Below are positions 14,906 to 24,273 of a DNA stretch of 55,489 bases, piece after piece. The notes under the pieces were generated by a model, which was not told the DNA's origin, did not search any database, and saw only the letters and a program-made list of their open reading frames with translations. The stretch is from Candidatus Neomarinimicrobiota bacterium. Lineage in GTDB: Bacteria; Fidelibacterota; JAANXI01. A program made the position numbers and the translations under genes. The DNA is taken from assembly GCA_021734025.1 (NCBI GenBank), contig JAIPJS010000024.1:1-55489 (forward strand). Direction: 5' to 3'. Position 1 is the first letter of the stretch. Every line of letters starts with the position of its first letter.

Positions 14906-16444
14906 ATGTCGGGCGAAAAACTCAACCACAAACGACTCGTTCGGGGAATTGCTAAAGGAGCCGGGATAGTTTTTTTTAGCATGCTCCTTTCCCGTTTTCT
15001 AGGGTTTGTCATCCGTGCAATTATCGGCAGAGTATATGGGCCGGAAGGGTATGGCCATTTACAATCAGCTCTTGCGCTTTTTACAATTTTGTCTACGATT
15101 GCGCTCCTGGGATTTTCAACTTCTATACCACGACAAATTGCATATTATCTAAATACAGGCAAGAAAAAAAGCCTCAAAAATATGCTATTTGCCGGTTATT
15201 CATTAAGCACCACATTGAGCCTGTTTTTTGGTGTGTTATTAGTTTTATTCAGTGAACCGATTGCCCTTCACTATTTCCACAATAAGGCGATGGCCTCCTT
15301 CATTAATTATTTCGGAGTCGGGTTAACATTTTATGTGTGGTTGCAACTTTCGGCAAATGTGTATAGAGGCCTCAAAAAGATGGTTCCATTTTCCCTGATA
15401 CGCGATGTCGGAAGATTTGCTCTGATTTTATTCTTTTTACTGATTCTTATTTGGCAAAACTTTCCAGTCCGTTATCTTGGACTAGTATATCTTTGCACCT
15501 TTTTTCTGATTGGAACCATCAGCACCATTGCTATTTTCTCGACCGAGCCCATTAGAACTACCAGACTTTCGTTCGAACTCCGCGAGGTTAAGGCACTCTT
15601 TCGATTCTCTTGGCCATTAGTTGTGGCAGCAATAGTTTATAAAATGCTCTTTAGGGTTGATACCTTAATGATTGCTTACTTTAAGAGCCAAGCAGATGTG
15701 GGAATTTACAACGCTGCTGTTCCGATCGGTGAACTATTAACACTCATCATCACTAGTTTTTCCCCATTCCTTTTGCCAGCCATGACAGAAAAGTTTGCGC
15801 AAAATGATTACTCAACCTTAGATTCAATTTATTCTATCTCCACTAAGTGGATTTATCTATTAACTGTTCCGTTGTTTTCCTTAATATTTTTTTTTCCGCG
15901 GTTTTTTATTCTGGTAGTATTCGGCAAACAATTTGCCGAGGCAACACTCGTTCTCCAGATTATTGCATTGGGTTACCTCTTTTCAGCCTCAGTGGGCCCA
16001 GCAAACAATCTGATGGTCGTCATCGGCCGAACAAAACTACATTTAATAAATACCTTGGTTTCCTTATCCGTGAATGTCATACTCAATTTTTTTCTCATTC
16101 AAAAATATGGAATCTTTGGTGGCGCAATCGCAACTGCTTTTTCATATTTCCTTTTTAATGCCATTACTCTGACTGAATTGTGGCTATTCTATAAAATCCA
16201 ACCGTTTTCTATGGTATTTACGAAAATCACCTTGGTTGGGATTGGGTTATCGGGGCTTCTCTCATTGTTATATGAACCCCAGCGTATATGGCTAGGACTT
16301 TTAATATTTATAATCTATTTTGTTCTATATATTACCATATTAAAACTTTCTAATGCTTTTGACGAGAACGATGAAATTATTTTCATAGAACTTGAAAAAA
16401 AATACGGTCAAGGGTTAGAATTTATTAGAAAATTTTTACGATAG
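14906..16444 (+). CDS. Polysaccharide flippase (Wzx/RfbX, MOP superfamily)
   Basis: The 512-residue protein has about 12-14 predicted membrane helices. It starts with the family-typical stretch GIVFFSMLLSRFLGFVIRAI followed by GRVYGPEGYG. Such flippases move undecaprenyl-linked oligosaccharide units to the periplasmic face for O-antigen, capsule or exopolysaccharide assembly. It begins the plus-strand arm of the surface-glycan region and is visibly AT-richer than the kinase gene upstream. The gene that follows lies 24 bases downstream. The sugar substrate is unknown. Confidence 0.88.
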   Translation: MSGEKLNHKRLVRGIAKGAGIVFFSMLLSRFLGFVIRAIIGRVYGPEGYGHLQSALALFTILSTIALLGFSTSIPRQIAYYLNTGKKKSLKNMLFAGYSLSTTLSLFFGVLLVLFSEPIALHYFHNKAMASFINYFGVGLTFYVWLQLSANVYRGLKKMVPFSLIRDVGRFALILFFLLILIWQNFPVRYLGLVYLCTFFLIGTISTIAIFSTEPIRTTRLSFELREVKALFRFSWPLVVAAIVYKMLFRVDTLMIAYFKSQADVGIYNAAVPIGELLTLIITSFSPFLLPAMTEKFAQNDYSTLDSIYSISTKWIYLLTVPLFSLIFFFPRFFILVVFGKQFAEATLVLQIIALGYLFSASVGPANNLMVVIGRTKLHLINTLVSLSVNVILNFFLIQKYGIFGGAIATAFSYFLFNAITLTELWLFYKIQPFSMVFTKITLVGIGLSGLLSLLYEPQRIWLGLLIFIIYFVLYITILKLSNAFDENDEIIFIELEKKYGQGLEFIRKFLR

Positions 16445-16468
16445 TCCTGATAGGTTGAAAAGAATACA

Positions 16469-17683
16469 ATGCGAATAGGAATGGTTGTCGATAAAATTTT
16501 TCCTACTGATGAACGAGTGGAATATGAGGCACGTTCGCTTGCCCAGGATGGCCACCAAGTGAGTATCTTTTCTTATAGTCATCCAGGCAAAGATACTCAG
16601 GAAGATTTAGGGTACGCCAAGGTTGTGCGCCTTCCAGTCAATAGGTTTTTCGCAAAAAAATTCAAACAGATTACACCAATTTTACCTGTTTTCTCTATGC
16701 TTTGGAGGAAACCCCTTTCCCGGATACTTAAGTCCCAATCGATAGATATCTTCCACGCACATGATTTGTATATGGTGCCAGTTTGTCTTTTCCTTCGGGA
16801 GAAAATGGGTGCAAGAATCCCAATAATTGCAGATCTTCATGAAAATTATCCAGCAGCACTAGATGTTTATGATTTTGCAAATACTTTCCCGGGGAGTATA
16901 GTTATTGATAAATCTTCCTGGAAGAAGAAAGAACTGGAGTGGCTGAGGAAAACAAAAAAAATTATTGTGGTTATTGAAGAATCAAAACAATACTATATTC
17001 AAAGGGGGATACCTTCTCACAAAATTCACATCGTACCTAACTATGTTAACTTGCAGCGCTTTCATTTGCCCCAAGAAAAATTGCAGACTTCCAGAACCGA
17101 CAACTTATCAACACGAGAGACTACCAATTTCTTATATATCGGAGCAATTAATTATCATCGCGGACTACAAGAAATAATAAACGCATTGGCTCAACCGAAA
17201 TTAAAAGGACTCAAACTAAAACTTTGGATTGTGGGTGACGGAAGCTATTTAGACCATTTGCAATTCTTAACAAATGAACTTCACCTGGAGAATGTGTATT
17301 TCTTTGGACGAAAACCCCATACTGAATTGCCTAAATATATTCAGGATAGTGATATCTGTTTAATCCCTCATATCAAATCACTCCATACCGATACGACTAT
17401 TCCACATAAACTGACCCAATACATGGCATTTAAAAAACCCGTTTTGGCTTCCAATTGCACTCCGATTAAAAGAATAATCCAGCAGGTAAAATCCGGATAT
17501 ACATATAAGTCTGGAGATATAGAGCATCTTGTTAACCAAATATTGCTATTGATTTCAAAAAGGCAAGAATGGCCGGTTATGGGAAAACGTGCATACGATG
17601 CTGTACAGAATTCTTTTAACTGGGGGGTTTCATCAACAAATCTGACTGAAATGTATAAGACTATATCCCACAATTATGAGTGA
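16469..17683 (+). CDS. Glycosyltransferase family 4
   Basis: The 404-residue GT-B enzyme has an acceptor half (1-190, with the ADLHENYPA stretch) and a nucleotide-sugar-binding half. The latter begins at VPNYVNLQRF and FLYIGAINYHRGLQEI. The later PHKLTQYMAFKKPVLAS stretch is the usual E/Q-x7-E-like donor-binding region, with Gln in place of a Glu. It probably adds a sugar to the lipid-linked glycan exported by the adjacent flippase. It overlaps the methyltransferase gene by 8 bases. Codon use is AT-rich like its neighbours. Confidence 0.88.
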   Translation: MRIGMVVDKIFPTDERVEYEARSLAQDGHQVSIFSYSHPGKDTQEDLGYAKVVRLPVNRFFAKKFKQITPILPVFSMLWRKPLSRILKSQSIDIFHAHDLYMVPVCLFLREKMGARIPIIADLHENYPAALDVYDFANTFPGSIVIDKSSWKKKELEWLRKTKKIIVVIEESKQYYIQRGIPSHKIHIVPNYVNLQRFHLPQEKLQTSRTDNLSTRETTNFLYIGAINYHRGLQEIINALAQPKLKGLKLKLWIVGDGSYLDHLQFLTNELHLENVYFFGRKPHTELPKYIQDSDICLIPHIKSLHTDTTIPHKLTQYMAFKKPVLASNCTPIKRIIQQVKSGYTYKSGDIEHLVNQILLLISKRQEWPVMGKRAYDAVQNSFNWGVSSTNLTEMYKTISHNYE

Positions 17684-18440
17684 ACGAACTTTTTACAACG
17701 AAAAGCAAGTCAGAGAAGAACACCATCTCAATAAGCACACCCAAGAGAAATTAGATCTTCTAAATAAATGGATTAAGGAATGTGATCCGAACACACTTCT
17801 TGATGTAGGGTGCGGTAATGGAGTTCTGACCAACAATTTCGTGGTCAATAATGGTGCACTATGTGGACTTGATTTTAGTCTTTCTTCATTACAAGAACTC
17901 GAAATGCCTGCAATATGTGGTGATATTACCCACCTACCAATTCGGCGAAATCATATAGATCTAGTGATTTGTAGTGAGGTTCTTGAACATTTGAATGATA
18001 CCCAGCTACAGGATGCTGTTTTTCAGCTACAATCTCTGAATGCACCACATATAATCATTACAGTACCGAATGATGAGACCTTAGGAAAAAATAGCATCAA
18101 GTGTAAAAATTGCGGATTAATTTTTAATGTGTCTCATCATTTTCAGCGATTTGATCATAAAAAACTAGATTATCTCTTCCCTGATTACCGTCTGGCTAGA
18201 TACAAAACCTGCGGGAGGTTAGTCCGATCTTATGTAAAGCCATTGCTTAGGATTCGACAAAACCTCGGTAATAGGTGGACTTACTTCAGCAAGCAGCGAT
18301 ATACACAATGCCCCAATTGTCAAACAGATCAAATAGCCCTCTACAAACCCAATCTGATTTCATTATTTACAGATGCATTTAATGCTGTTGTGACGCAAAA
18401 AAAACCTTACTGGCTTTGTGCAATATTCAAAAGAAAATAG
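17676..18440 (+). CDS. SAM-dependent methyltransferase
   Basis: The 254-residue protein has a class I Rossmann methyltransferase core. Motif I is LLDVGCGNGVLTNNF near residues 46-60, an acidic residue follows in CGLDFS, and DLVICSEVLEHLND forms the methyltransferase-11/12-type motif. Two CxxC pairs, CKNCG and CPNCQ, suggest a structural zinc site in the C-terminal half. From its place after a flippase and a glycosyltransferase it most likely methylates a sugar or terminates a glycan chain. It ends exactly where the convergent formyltransferase gene ends, with no room for a terminator. Confidence 0.8.
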   Translation: MSERTFYNEKQVREEHHLNKHTQEKLDLLNKWIKECDPNTLLDVGCGNGVLTNNFVVNNGALCGLDFSLSSLQELEMPAICGDITHLPIRRNHIDLVICSEVLEHLNDTQLQDAVFQLQSLNAPHIIITVPNDETLGKNSIKCKNCGLIFNVSHHFQRFDHKKLDYLFPDYRLARYKTCGRLVRSYVKPLLRIRQNLGNRWTYFSKQRYTQCPNCQTDQIALYKPNLISLFTDAFNAVVTQKKPYWLCAIFKRK

Positions 18441-19250
18441 TTAAAATCTCTGCTGCAATAATGATTCTGCCATTTCCAATTCACTGAATGTCATTGGTCT
18501 ATGCAGTTTCATTTTTTCCGTTTGGGGCGTAGGATAAATCTCACCATTTTCCATCGCATAGAGTACTGACAACAATAATTTAGGAATTAGTTTATTCATT
18601 CGTCTCTGGAGCAGTCCTATTGTGTCACCTTTTTTTACCTTCATTGGATAGAATTCCAGAATTGGTCCGCTATCCACCCCTTCATCCAGTATATAAGCTG
18701 TCAAACCAATAGGATCACCTTCTAAGATGGACCATGGTAAGGAGTCTAATCCTCTGTGTTTTGGTAAAAATCCGGGATGCACATTAATAATTGAGAGAAC
18801 ATCCATTGAAAGCAATGGATCTTTGATAAGCCACTGACTCGACATGAGGAGAGCGTATTTTATCTGATATTTTTGCAAATATTTTTTTGATAAACTGGAT
18901 GAATGACGTTTAACTTTTTTAACAGGTATACCCCGCTTACGGGCTTGATATTCTATGGAAAATTTGCGAAACAATGGTATGTGAACTATCTGATTTTTCA
19001 CCATATCCTGGAGGTAAGTGGGGATGAAGTCCCAAAAAAATCTAGCAGTTCTTCTGTACCATGCATATTTTCGAAATTTCCGGTTATACTTATCATGATT
19101 GTGCCGAAATTGCCGTTCGCGTTCTGTGTAATGCTTCCTTTGACCGGTTTCAATTATAATCAACGATATTTTTTCGTTAAATTTCTCAAAATATTTTAAA
19201 GTCCGCAAAGACTGCTCGCAAATTGGGGTACTCAACAATGCCACTTTCAT
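18441..19250 (-). CDS. Formyltransferase-family protein (sugar N-formyltransferase-like)
   Basis: The 269-residue protein has the formyltransferase core: INVHPGFLPKHRG with the catalytic Asn and His, then DEGVDSGPIL with the catalytic Asp. It lacks the tRNA-binding C-terminal domain and N terminus of Fmt, and a true fmt exists at 7718. Related enzymes formylate amino sugars (for example 4-amino-4,6-dideoxy sugars) using 10-formyl-THF. The glycan context supports that role. The lysine/arginine-rich segment near residues 40-110 is unusual. No aminotransferase for the amino sugar is visible nearby. Confidence 0.75.
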   Translation of the reverse strand: MKVALLSTPICEQSLRTLKYFEKFNEKISLIIIETGQRKHYTERERQFRHNHDKYNRKFRKYAWYRRTARFFWDFIPTYLQDMVKNQIVHIPLFRKFSIEYQARKRGIPVKKVKRHSSSLSKKYLQKYQIKYALLMSSQWLIKDPLLSMDVLSIINVHPGFLPKHRGLDSLPWSILEGDPIGLTAYILDEGVDSGPILEFYPMKVKKGDTIGLLQRRMNKLIPKLLLSVLYAMENGEIYPTPQTEKMKLHRPMTFSELEMAESLLQQRF

Positions 19251-19261
19251 TTTTTTATTTC

Positions 19262-20221
19262 CTAGTTCTTGAAAGAAATTAGTTCTTCAGCGTTTGACGC
19301 AAAAATCCTTTTCAGCTTGTATGAAGGTAGTCCCAAGTTCATTATATATTCTTCCAATCCAATAAAAAAATTGTCTGTTCCAAATAGTATTTTTTTATAA
19401 AACTTTTCCATAAAAAGTTTGGCGAATTTTGTATCTCTTGTTAACGCGTTATAGCCACTTTTACCAGAAATATCAGCATGCAAATTATCGTAACTTTCCA
19501 TTAATCTCCAAATGCGACCCTTCTTTTTAATATGCCCCCGGTCAAAATTCAAATCCATATCAAAACTATGGGCAATATTTCGCCAGAAATAGGGGCCATG
19601 TCCAATAAAATCTATGGTTGGAAATTTAGTTAACTGTTGCTCTAATGATTCAAAGTCCAGCATATATCCTGGAAATTGTACCAAATTTTCAGATAAACGC
19701 CTTTTTAGAAATGTAACTTTATTCATCAACATAAAGAGAAACTTACGAGGGATCCCATTCAGCCCTTCATTCATTAATTCATCCAACACATATTCAAGTG
19801 GATTATTGCTCTTTGGGATATAATAAGATTTCATTCCCTGCATATGAAATAAAATAGGAAGTTTGTGCTTTTGAAGTAATAAGAGAAGCGATTCTATTTC
19901 AGTTGAATCCCATCTTAGAGGCACTTTTACTTCACCATAACCTCGAATTCCTCTCTCGATGTATATTTCAATCTGATCACTCAGGTCATTACGCCTCGGA
20001 TCTGGAGCATACAGGGGTATTATTCGTTCTGGATATTTCTCATATGCTTCCATCACATTTTCAATGGGTAAGTCTTTATAGTATTTAGGGATTACTGGAT
20101 TTAGTTCTTCCCAACTCATTAGCCAGCATCTGTCAATTCCATTAGTATCAAGGTATTGTATAATATCCTCAACTGTAAACCCATTAAAATTAACATGCAT
20201 GTGAGCATCAATTTTTAACAT
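19262..20221 (-). CDS. Amidohydrolase-family metal-dependent hydrolase
   Basis: From ATG 20221 (a TTG two codons upstream is less likely) the protein has 319 residues. It begins with the amidohydrolase-2 signature DAHMHV, giving two metal-binding His. Later conserved elements are PILFHMQGM, DFIGHGPYFW and ILFGTDNFF, with the expected His and Asp. This matches TIM-barrel hydrolases/decarboxylases of the PF04909 group. The substrate is unknown. Placement 11 bases before the formyltransferase gene and 75 bases after a PIG-L deacetylase suggests glycan or precursor modification. AT-rich codon use matches the island. Confidence 0.75.
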   Translation of the reverse strand: MLKIDAHMHVNFNGFTVEDIIQYLDTNGIDRCWLMSWEELNPVIPKYYKDLPIENVMEAYEKYPERIIPLYAPDPRRNDLSDQIEIYIERGIRGYGEVKVPLRWDSTEIESLLLLLQKHKLPILFHMQGMKSYYIPKSNNPLEYVLDELMNEGLNGIPRKFLFMLMNKVTFLKRRLSENLVQFPGYMLDFESLEQQLTKFPTIDFIGHGPYFWRNIAHSFDMDLNFDRGHIKKKGRIWRLMESYDNLHADISGKSGYNALTRDTKFAKLFMEKFYKKILFGTDNFFIGLEEYIMNLGLPSYKLKRIFASNAEELISFKN

Positions 20222-20296
20222 TTTCAAATGAATCTCTATTAGTGAAATTTAAATGTTTTTTTTGATATAATTTCCTTTACAATTCTCAATCAGGAT

Positions 20297-20935
20297 TCAT
20301 AGCACTAGCTTTATCAATTCAAACACTTCCACCAAATCCCGCTTGTTCTGCATACCACGGCTTCTGGCAATGGCACGAAAAAATTCCGGATCACTGTACG
20401 GGCGAAACCCCTGGGATTTGTAGCAACTCAGAGCCTCCGTTTTTTGCTCCAAATATTTTTCGTTCAATCCAACGACTGCCTGATTTTGAAAACTCAAATT
20501 ATTCCAGGGAAGCTCATAGCCCCAAAGCGAAGAGAATCTGAACGCCCGGATACTCTCCTTCGAAATCACTTCATGATCCTGATGGACATCATCCGTGGAA
20601 GGAGTCAAAACCAGATCTGGCTGCAGGTCCTTTTTCAATTGTACCAAGTCTTCCAGGATATCCTGGCGGTGTTCCGGAAAGCGACGCACTGGATAATTGA
20701 AGATATGCCGGTTCTTTTGGGGAATGCCGAGAACATCTGCCGAAGCATGCATTTCGTGCAATAGCACATCATCAGGGAATCCTTCGGGGACTGATTCCTG
20801 ACAAAGTGAAAATATTGCCGTATGTACCTCTGCTCCCTGTTCCAGGAGCCTAGATAAAGTTCCACCGCAGCCGAATTCGATATCGTCAGTATGCGGCGAT
20901 AACGCAAGAACCTTCGTAAAGGGTAGAGTTTTCAT
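20297..20935 (-). CDS. PIG-L/LmbE family deacetylase
   Basis: The 212-residue protein has the PIG-L zinc site: ALSPHTDDIEFGCGG (His and Asp ligands, catalytic Asp) and VHQDHEVISKE (third His). PIG-L enzymes remove N-acetyl groups from GlcNAc-containing lipids, mycothiol/bacillithiol precursors or glycans. The start overlaps the sulfotransferase stop by 4 bases (ATGA), so the two are probably co-translated and may act on the same sugar. It would create a free amine that a formyltransferase could use, an attractive but unproven link to the gene at 18441. Confidence 0.87.
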   Translation of the reverse strand: MKTLPFTKVLALSPHTDDIEFGCGGTLSRLLEQGAEVHTAIFSLCQESVPEGFPDDVLLHEMHASADVLGIPQKNRHIFNYPVRRFPEHRQDILEDLVQLKKDLQPDLVLTPSTDDVHQDHEVISKESIRAFRFSSLWGYELPWNNLSFQNQAVVGLNEKYLEQKTEALSCYKSQGFRPYSDPEFFRAIARSRGMQNKRDLVEVFELIKLVL

Positions 20936-21807
20936 GCTGTATTCATTTCCTCTGGTCTCAATGATTTATCTCGGGCAATTGATGCAGTTAATCCCCGCTC
21001 TCGAAGAAAATTGTAAGTAGGCTCAAATTCTTTCTCCAAAGCCATTCTAGTTTCGGGTGAAATCGGTTCCTTTCGGGCTGTTCCAAGCACCCGGAGCAAC
21101 GAATTCTTGGCCCATCGCATAAATTGGCTTTGGAGTAGCCACTTGTAGAGTCCCGGGAAATATACTTTTACTGGTCGAATCGTCAGCCGGTAGACGAGCC
21201 GAAACCACCTGTTTCCTGTTGCGTTTTCCGATCTGCTGCGTTCACCGGGAAACTGAATTATCTGAAGCCCCAGAAATCTCTGGACTTCTTCCCAAACCTT
21301 TTTCTCATCCGCTTTGGCTTCCTCGAGACTGACGAGCAAAACCTGCTCACTGCCAAATATTTCTTCGAATACCGGAAGCGTTTTCTCGTAATGGCTGTCC
21401 GAAATGAGGTGATTTTCTACTTCGACCGCTTCCTCTACCTTCTTATTCTCCGCAACCAGGTTGAGCTGCTTATGGTAATAGAACTGCGAATGTAATCTTT
21501 GAATCGGATCCCGGACGATCGTCAAAATTTTTGCCTCCGGGCAATATTCATGGATATTTCGTGCCGTCCCCTCATCCCGATAATATGTTGGTGTTGCCTC
21601 ACCATAGAATTTGTATTCAGTGCTAAAATCAAAGTTACGATGATACTTTTTCAGATTTTCCGGGTATTCGGAGCCAAAATAGTACAACTCCTTCACTTCG
21701 GACATAAAAATATCCGGATGTTCATTCAGCAGGTAATATAACCAACTGGAACCAGCTTTATTCACTCCGATGACAAACAGATTCACTTTGGGGTTCTGGG
21801 AATCCAT
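20932..21807 (-). CDS. PAPS-dependent sulfotransferase
   Basis: The 291-residue protein has the two PAPS-binding signatures: the 5'-phosphosulfate loop VIGVNKAGSSWLYYLL near the N terminus and the 3'-phosphate motif TIVRDPIQRLHSQFYYH. It would transfer sulfate to a sugar hydroxyl or amine. The ATG at 21807 is chosen because GGAGG lies 6 bases upstream and it starts 1 base after the previous gene's stop; an ATG at 21831 would lie inside that gene. Sulfated surface glycan is the natural inference. No PAPS-synthesis genes are in the window. Confidence 0.88.
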   Translation of the reverse strand: MDSQNPKVNLFVIGVNKAGSSWLYYLLNEHPDIFMSEVKELYYFGSEYPENLKKYHRNFDFSTEYKFYGEATPTYYRDEGTARNIHEYCPEAKILTIVRDPIQRLHSQFYYHKQLNLVAENKKVEEAVEVENHLISDSHYEKTLPVFEEIFGSEQVLLVSLEEAKADEKKVWEEVQRFLGLQIIQFPGERSRSENATGNRWFRLVYRLTIRPVKVYFPGLYKWLLQSQFMRWAKNSLLRVLGTARKEPISPETRMALEKEFEPTYNFLRERGLTASIARDKSLRPEEMNTA

Positions 21808-21808
21808 C

Positions 21809-22939
21809 TTACGCCTCCACCGATTCGGCAAACCACTGTTGCACCTTATCGATCACGGAAGACAGCCCGGAGTTGACAAAAATAAAATCCTGTACCGCCC
21901 AGTCCGGATTGTACTGTACATGCATCCGTTTTCTATAGGAGGAGTTAAAAAATGTCAAATTGGTGCGGTTGGAATCAACTGTTACAGTTTGCTCATCATT
22001 CCAGTGACTGGTCTGGAGCCATTCCAGGTCCCGGACCGCCTCAGATTTTCCGGGAAGTCCCGCAAAACGAAACTCTCTCATACCGGCAGCATCCTGCTGA
22101 ACAACTCGTCCGCCTGCCGTATCCGTGGCGAGGTACCCTGAGTGATACGGCATACCCCCATGCGGCTTTTCAAGCCCGGAAATGATTGTCTCCATTTTGC
22201 CTGTAGATTTATCGATCCGGCGAACCTCGCCAAAATGAAAAAACGTAGCAACCACAGAATCCGATCTTTCATATTCTGCCGAGTTCATAAAAGCGGCCCG
22301 CATGGCAGTCGGCAATTTTTCTTCCCCGGGATTTCGTATTAGCAGAACGTTCTTTCCCTGAGATTTCAGTTGGTCCGCTTCGTTTGGATCCCTGGTGAGA
22401 AAATGCGATTCACCGGTTTCGGGATTTTCCCCCTGCTGCAACCCGTGCTCCCAGGCCACCCACTCCCACACGCATTCGCCGGTTTCCACATCGAACTCAA
22501 GCAGCGTATCTACCCCGGAGGAGGCAACCAACAGCCGGTCGGCATTCGTATTAAACTTCACCGTATGAATATACGACAGCCACGGATGGTTTATTATTGT
22601 CGGTTTCTCCGTATCCCCGGAGAAAATGTAAATTTCATCTTCTGAAGAAAACGCAACCTTGCCACTTCGCACATCAATGCCGCGGGCCTCGGTGTATTTT
22701 CCGATGATCTTCCGGGAGATAATTTGCCCGTCTTCGATATTGACGGAGACCAGTCCGCCTATGGCTGGCTCACGTCGCTCAACGCTCCCGCTTTTGGAGC
22801 GGGACTTCGATTTAAGATACCGCTTCCGGATCTCTCGCAGGTTAAAACTTTTCACCGTCAAAAGCAGATCGGATGCACCAAAAAAGGGCGCATCCACATC
22901 GTAATCTGTCAAGTTTATCGATTCATTGAAATCTGTCAT
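21809..22939 (-). CDS. Putative beta-propeller protein, arylsulfotransferase-like
   Basis: The 376-residue protein has no signal peptide or membrane helix. It is built of repeated four-strand-like blocks, for example IHTVKFNTNADRLLVASSG then TLLEFDVETGECVWEW. That layout suggests a six- or seven-bladed propeller like ASST or YncE-type proteins. A basic linker (about residues 36-56) interrupts the first blades. I do not recognise a defined family. It sits between a glycosyltransferase (1-base overlap upstream) and the sulfotransferase, so a role in the sulfated glycan pathway is likely. Confidence 0.55.
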   Translation of the reverse strand: MTDFNESINLTDYDVDAPFFGASDLLLTVKSFNLREIRKRYLKSKSRSKSGSVERREPAIGGLVSVNIEDGQIISRKIIGKYTEARGIDVRSGKVAFSSEDEIYIFSGDTEKPTIINHPWLSYIHTVKFNTNADRLLVASSGVDTLLEFDVETGECVWEWVAWEHGLQQGENPETGESHFLTRDPNEADQLKSQGKNVLLIRNPGEEKLPTAMRAAFMNSAEYERSDSVVATFFHFGEVRRIDKSTGKMETIISGLEKPHGGMPYHSGYLATDTAGGRVVQQDAAGMREFRFAGLPGKSEAVRDLEWLQTSHWNDEQTVTVDSNRTNLTFFNSSYRKRMHVQYNPDWAVQDFIFVNSGLSSVIDKVQQWFAESVEA

Positions 22940-24273
22940 TAATTCGCTCTGTTTAGTGCTTCCTCCAGGAGAACAGATAATATACGCGATTGTTCGCTTC
23001 GTTCAAACCGTTGAACTTCGTGGAGATTCGGAAGAAAGGTTTCCATATCCTGATTTTTCCAGTGCCGGTATAATTTTCCGAGTGACTCGACAAAATTTGT
23101 TTCGTCACTATAATTAAGCATGGACCCTGCTTCTGCATCTTTCAGGATCCGGGCGGCGTCGCCATCTGGTGGACCGATAGAGAAAATGGGCCGCCCTGCC
23201 GCGAGATACTCGAACAGTTTCCCCGTCAGAATGCCCTCATTATCCTCCGCATCGGGCACAATAAACAACAATGCTCCAGCCGATTGCATTCGCCGGGTGG
23301 CTTCATGGTGCGGCACATATCCGTCAATTTTCACATAATCAGCCAACCCGTATTTCTCCAATAATGTCTCCACCTGCGGATGAGTTTTTCCAGTTAAATA
23401 CAGCTGGAAATCGTCGGCGAATCCTGGTATCTGTTCGATCAATTTTCCGATAGCCTTCCACAACGCCGGTGGATTCTGATTCGCCTTGAGATTGCCAATA
23501 TAGGAGAGGGTAAACCGTTCATAACTGTGCGAAACGCTCCGGTCAAAATCGCCGGCATCATAGCCATTGGGAAGCAGCGTGACCTTCTGGTTCGCTGCCC
23601 GGCTCTGAATTTGATCGACCAACGATGGACTGACCGTCAATACGCCATCAGGTGACTTGAACACTTTGCGTTCCAGGTATCGGTCAAGGGAACGCGTCAA
23701 CCGGCTCCGGTTCAATTCCTGGTAATAATAGATATCAGTCCAAGGATCACGTAAATCGGCAATCCACGGGAGGTTGAATTTCCTGGCTAGGCGGTAAGCT
23801 GCTAGATGGACGGAATGGGGCGGTGAACTGCACAGAATCGCATCCACCTTGTAACGAGGAATGACATTTGATGCCCGGCGTATCACCGGCCATATCCATC
23901 CAATTCTGGCATCCGGGACAAACAGGTTGGCGCGTATCCAGCGGGCAACACGTTCTGTGAGTCCCGTGTTTGCATCCTCTTTTGCAAGAGTGCCGACGGG
24001 AATATGCTCGTCTTCGGATTTGCCGGTAAATTTGCGATACAGGGAATACGGCTCCAGAGCGGGTACCCGAAAAACCGGAACATCGTTGGGGATTTCATCC
24101 GCCAGTGATGCATCTCTGGCAGGAAAGTCACCGCCATCGACCGTGATGACCACCGGATCCCAGCCGAATTCCGGGAGGTATTTTACATGTTTGAGAACCC
24201 GCTGAACGCCCGGCCCGCCAGCCGGCGGAAAATAATAGGTTAAAACCAGCAGCGTTTTTCGTTCACTACTCAC
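22939..24273 (-). CDS. Glycosyltransferase family 4
   Basis: The 444-residue GT-B enzyme opens with TYYFPPAGGPGVQRVLKH, a typical GT4 acceptor-domain N terminus. The donor domain contains YIGNLKANQNPPAL and GKLFEYLAAGRPIFSIGPPDG with the conserved glutamate. It probably elongates a lipid-linked oligosaccharide. It overlaps the YfhO gene by 8 bases upstream and the propeller gene by 1 base downstream, so it is in the middle of a coupled operon. The acceptor and sugar are unknown. Confidence 0.9.
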   Translation of the reverse strand: MSSERKTLLVLTYYFPPAGGPGVQRVLKHVKYLPEFGWDPVVITVDGGDFPARDASLADEIPNDVPVFRVPALEPYSLYRKFTGKSEDEHIPVGTLAKEDANTGLTERVARWIRANLFVPDARIGWIWPVIRRASNVIPRYKVDAILCSSPPHSVHLAAYRLARKFNLPWIADLRDPWTDIYYYQELNRSRLTRSLDRYLERKVFKSPDGVLTVSPSLVDQIQSRAANQKVTLLPNGYDAGDFDRSVSHSYERFTLSYIGNLKANQNPPALWKAIGKLIEQIPGFADDFQLYLTGKTHPQVETLLEKYGLADYVKIDGYVPHHEATRRMQSAGALLFIVPDAEDNEGILTGKLFEYLAAGRPIFSIGPPDGDAARILKDAEAGSMLNYSDETNFVESLGKLYRHWKNQDMETFLPNLHEVQRFERSEQSRILSVLLEEALNRAN

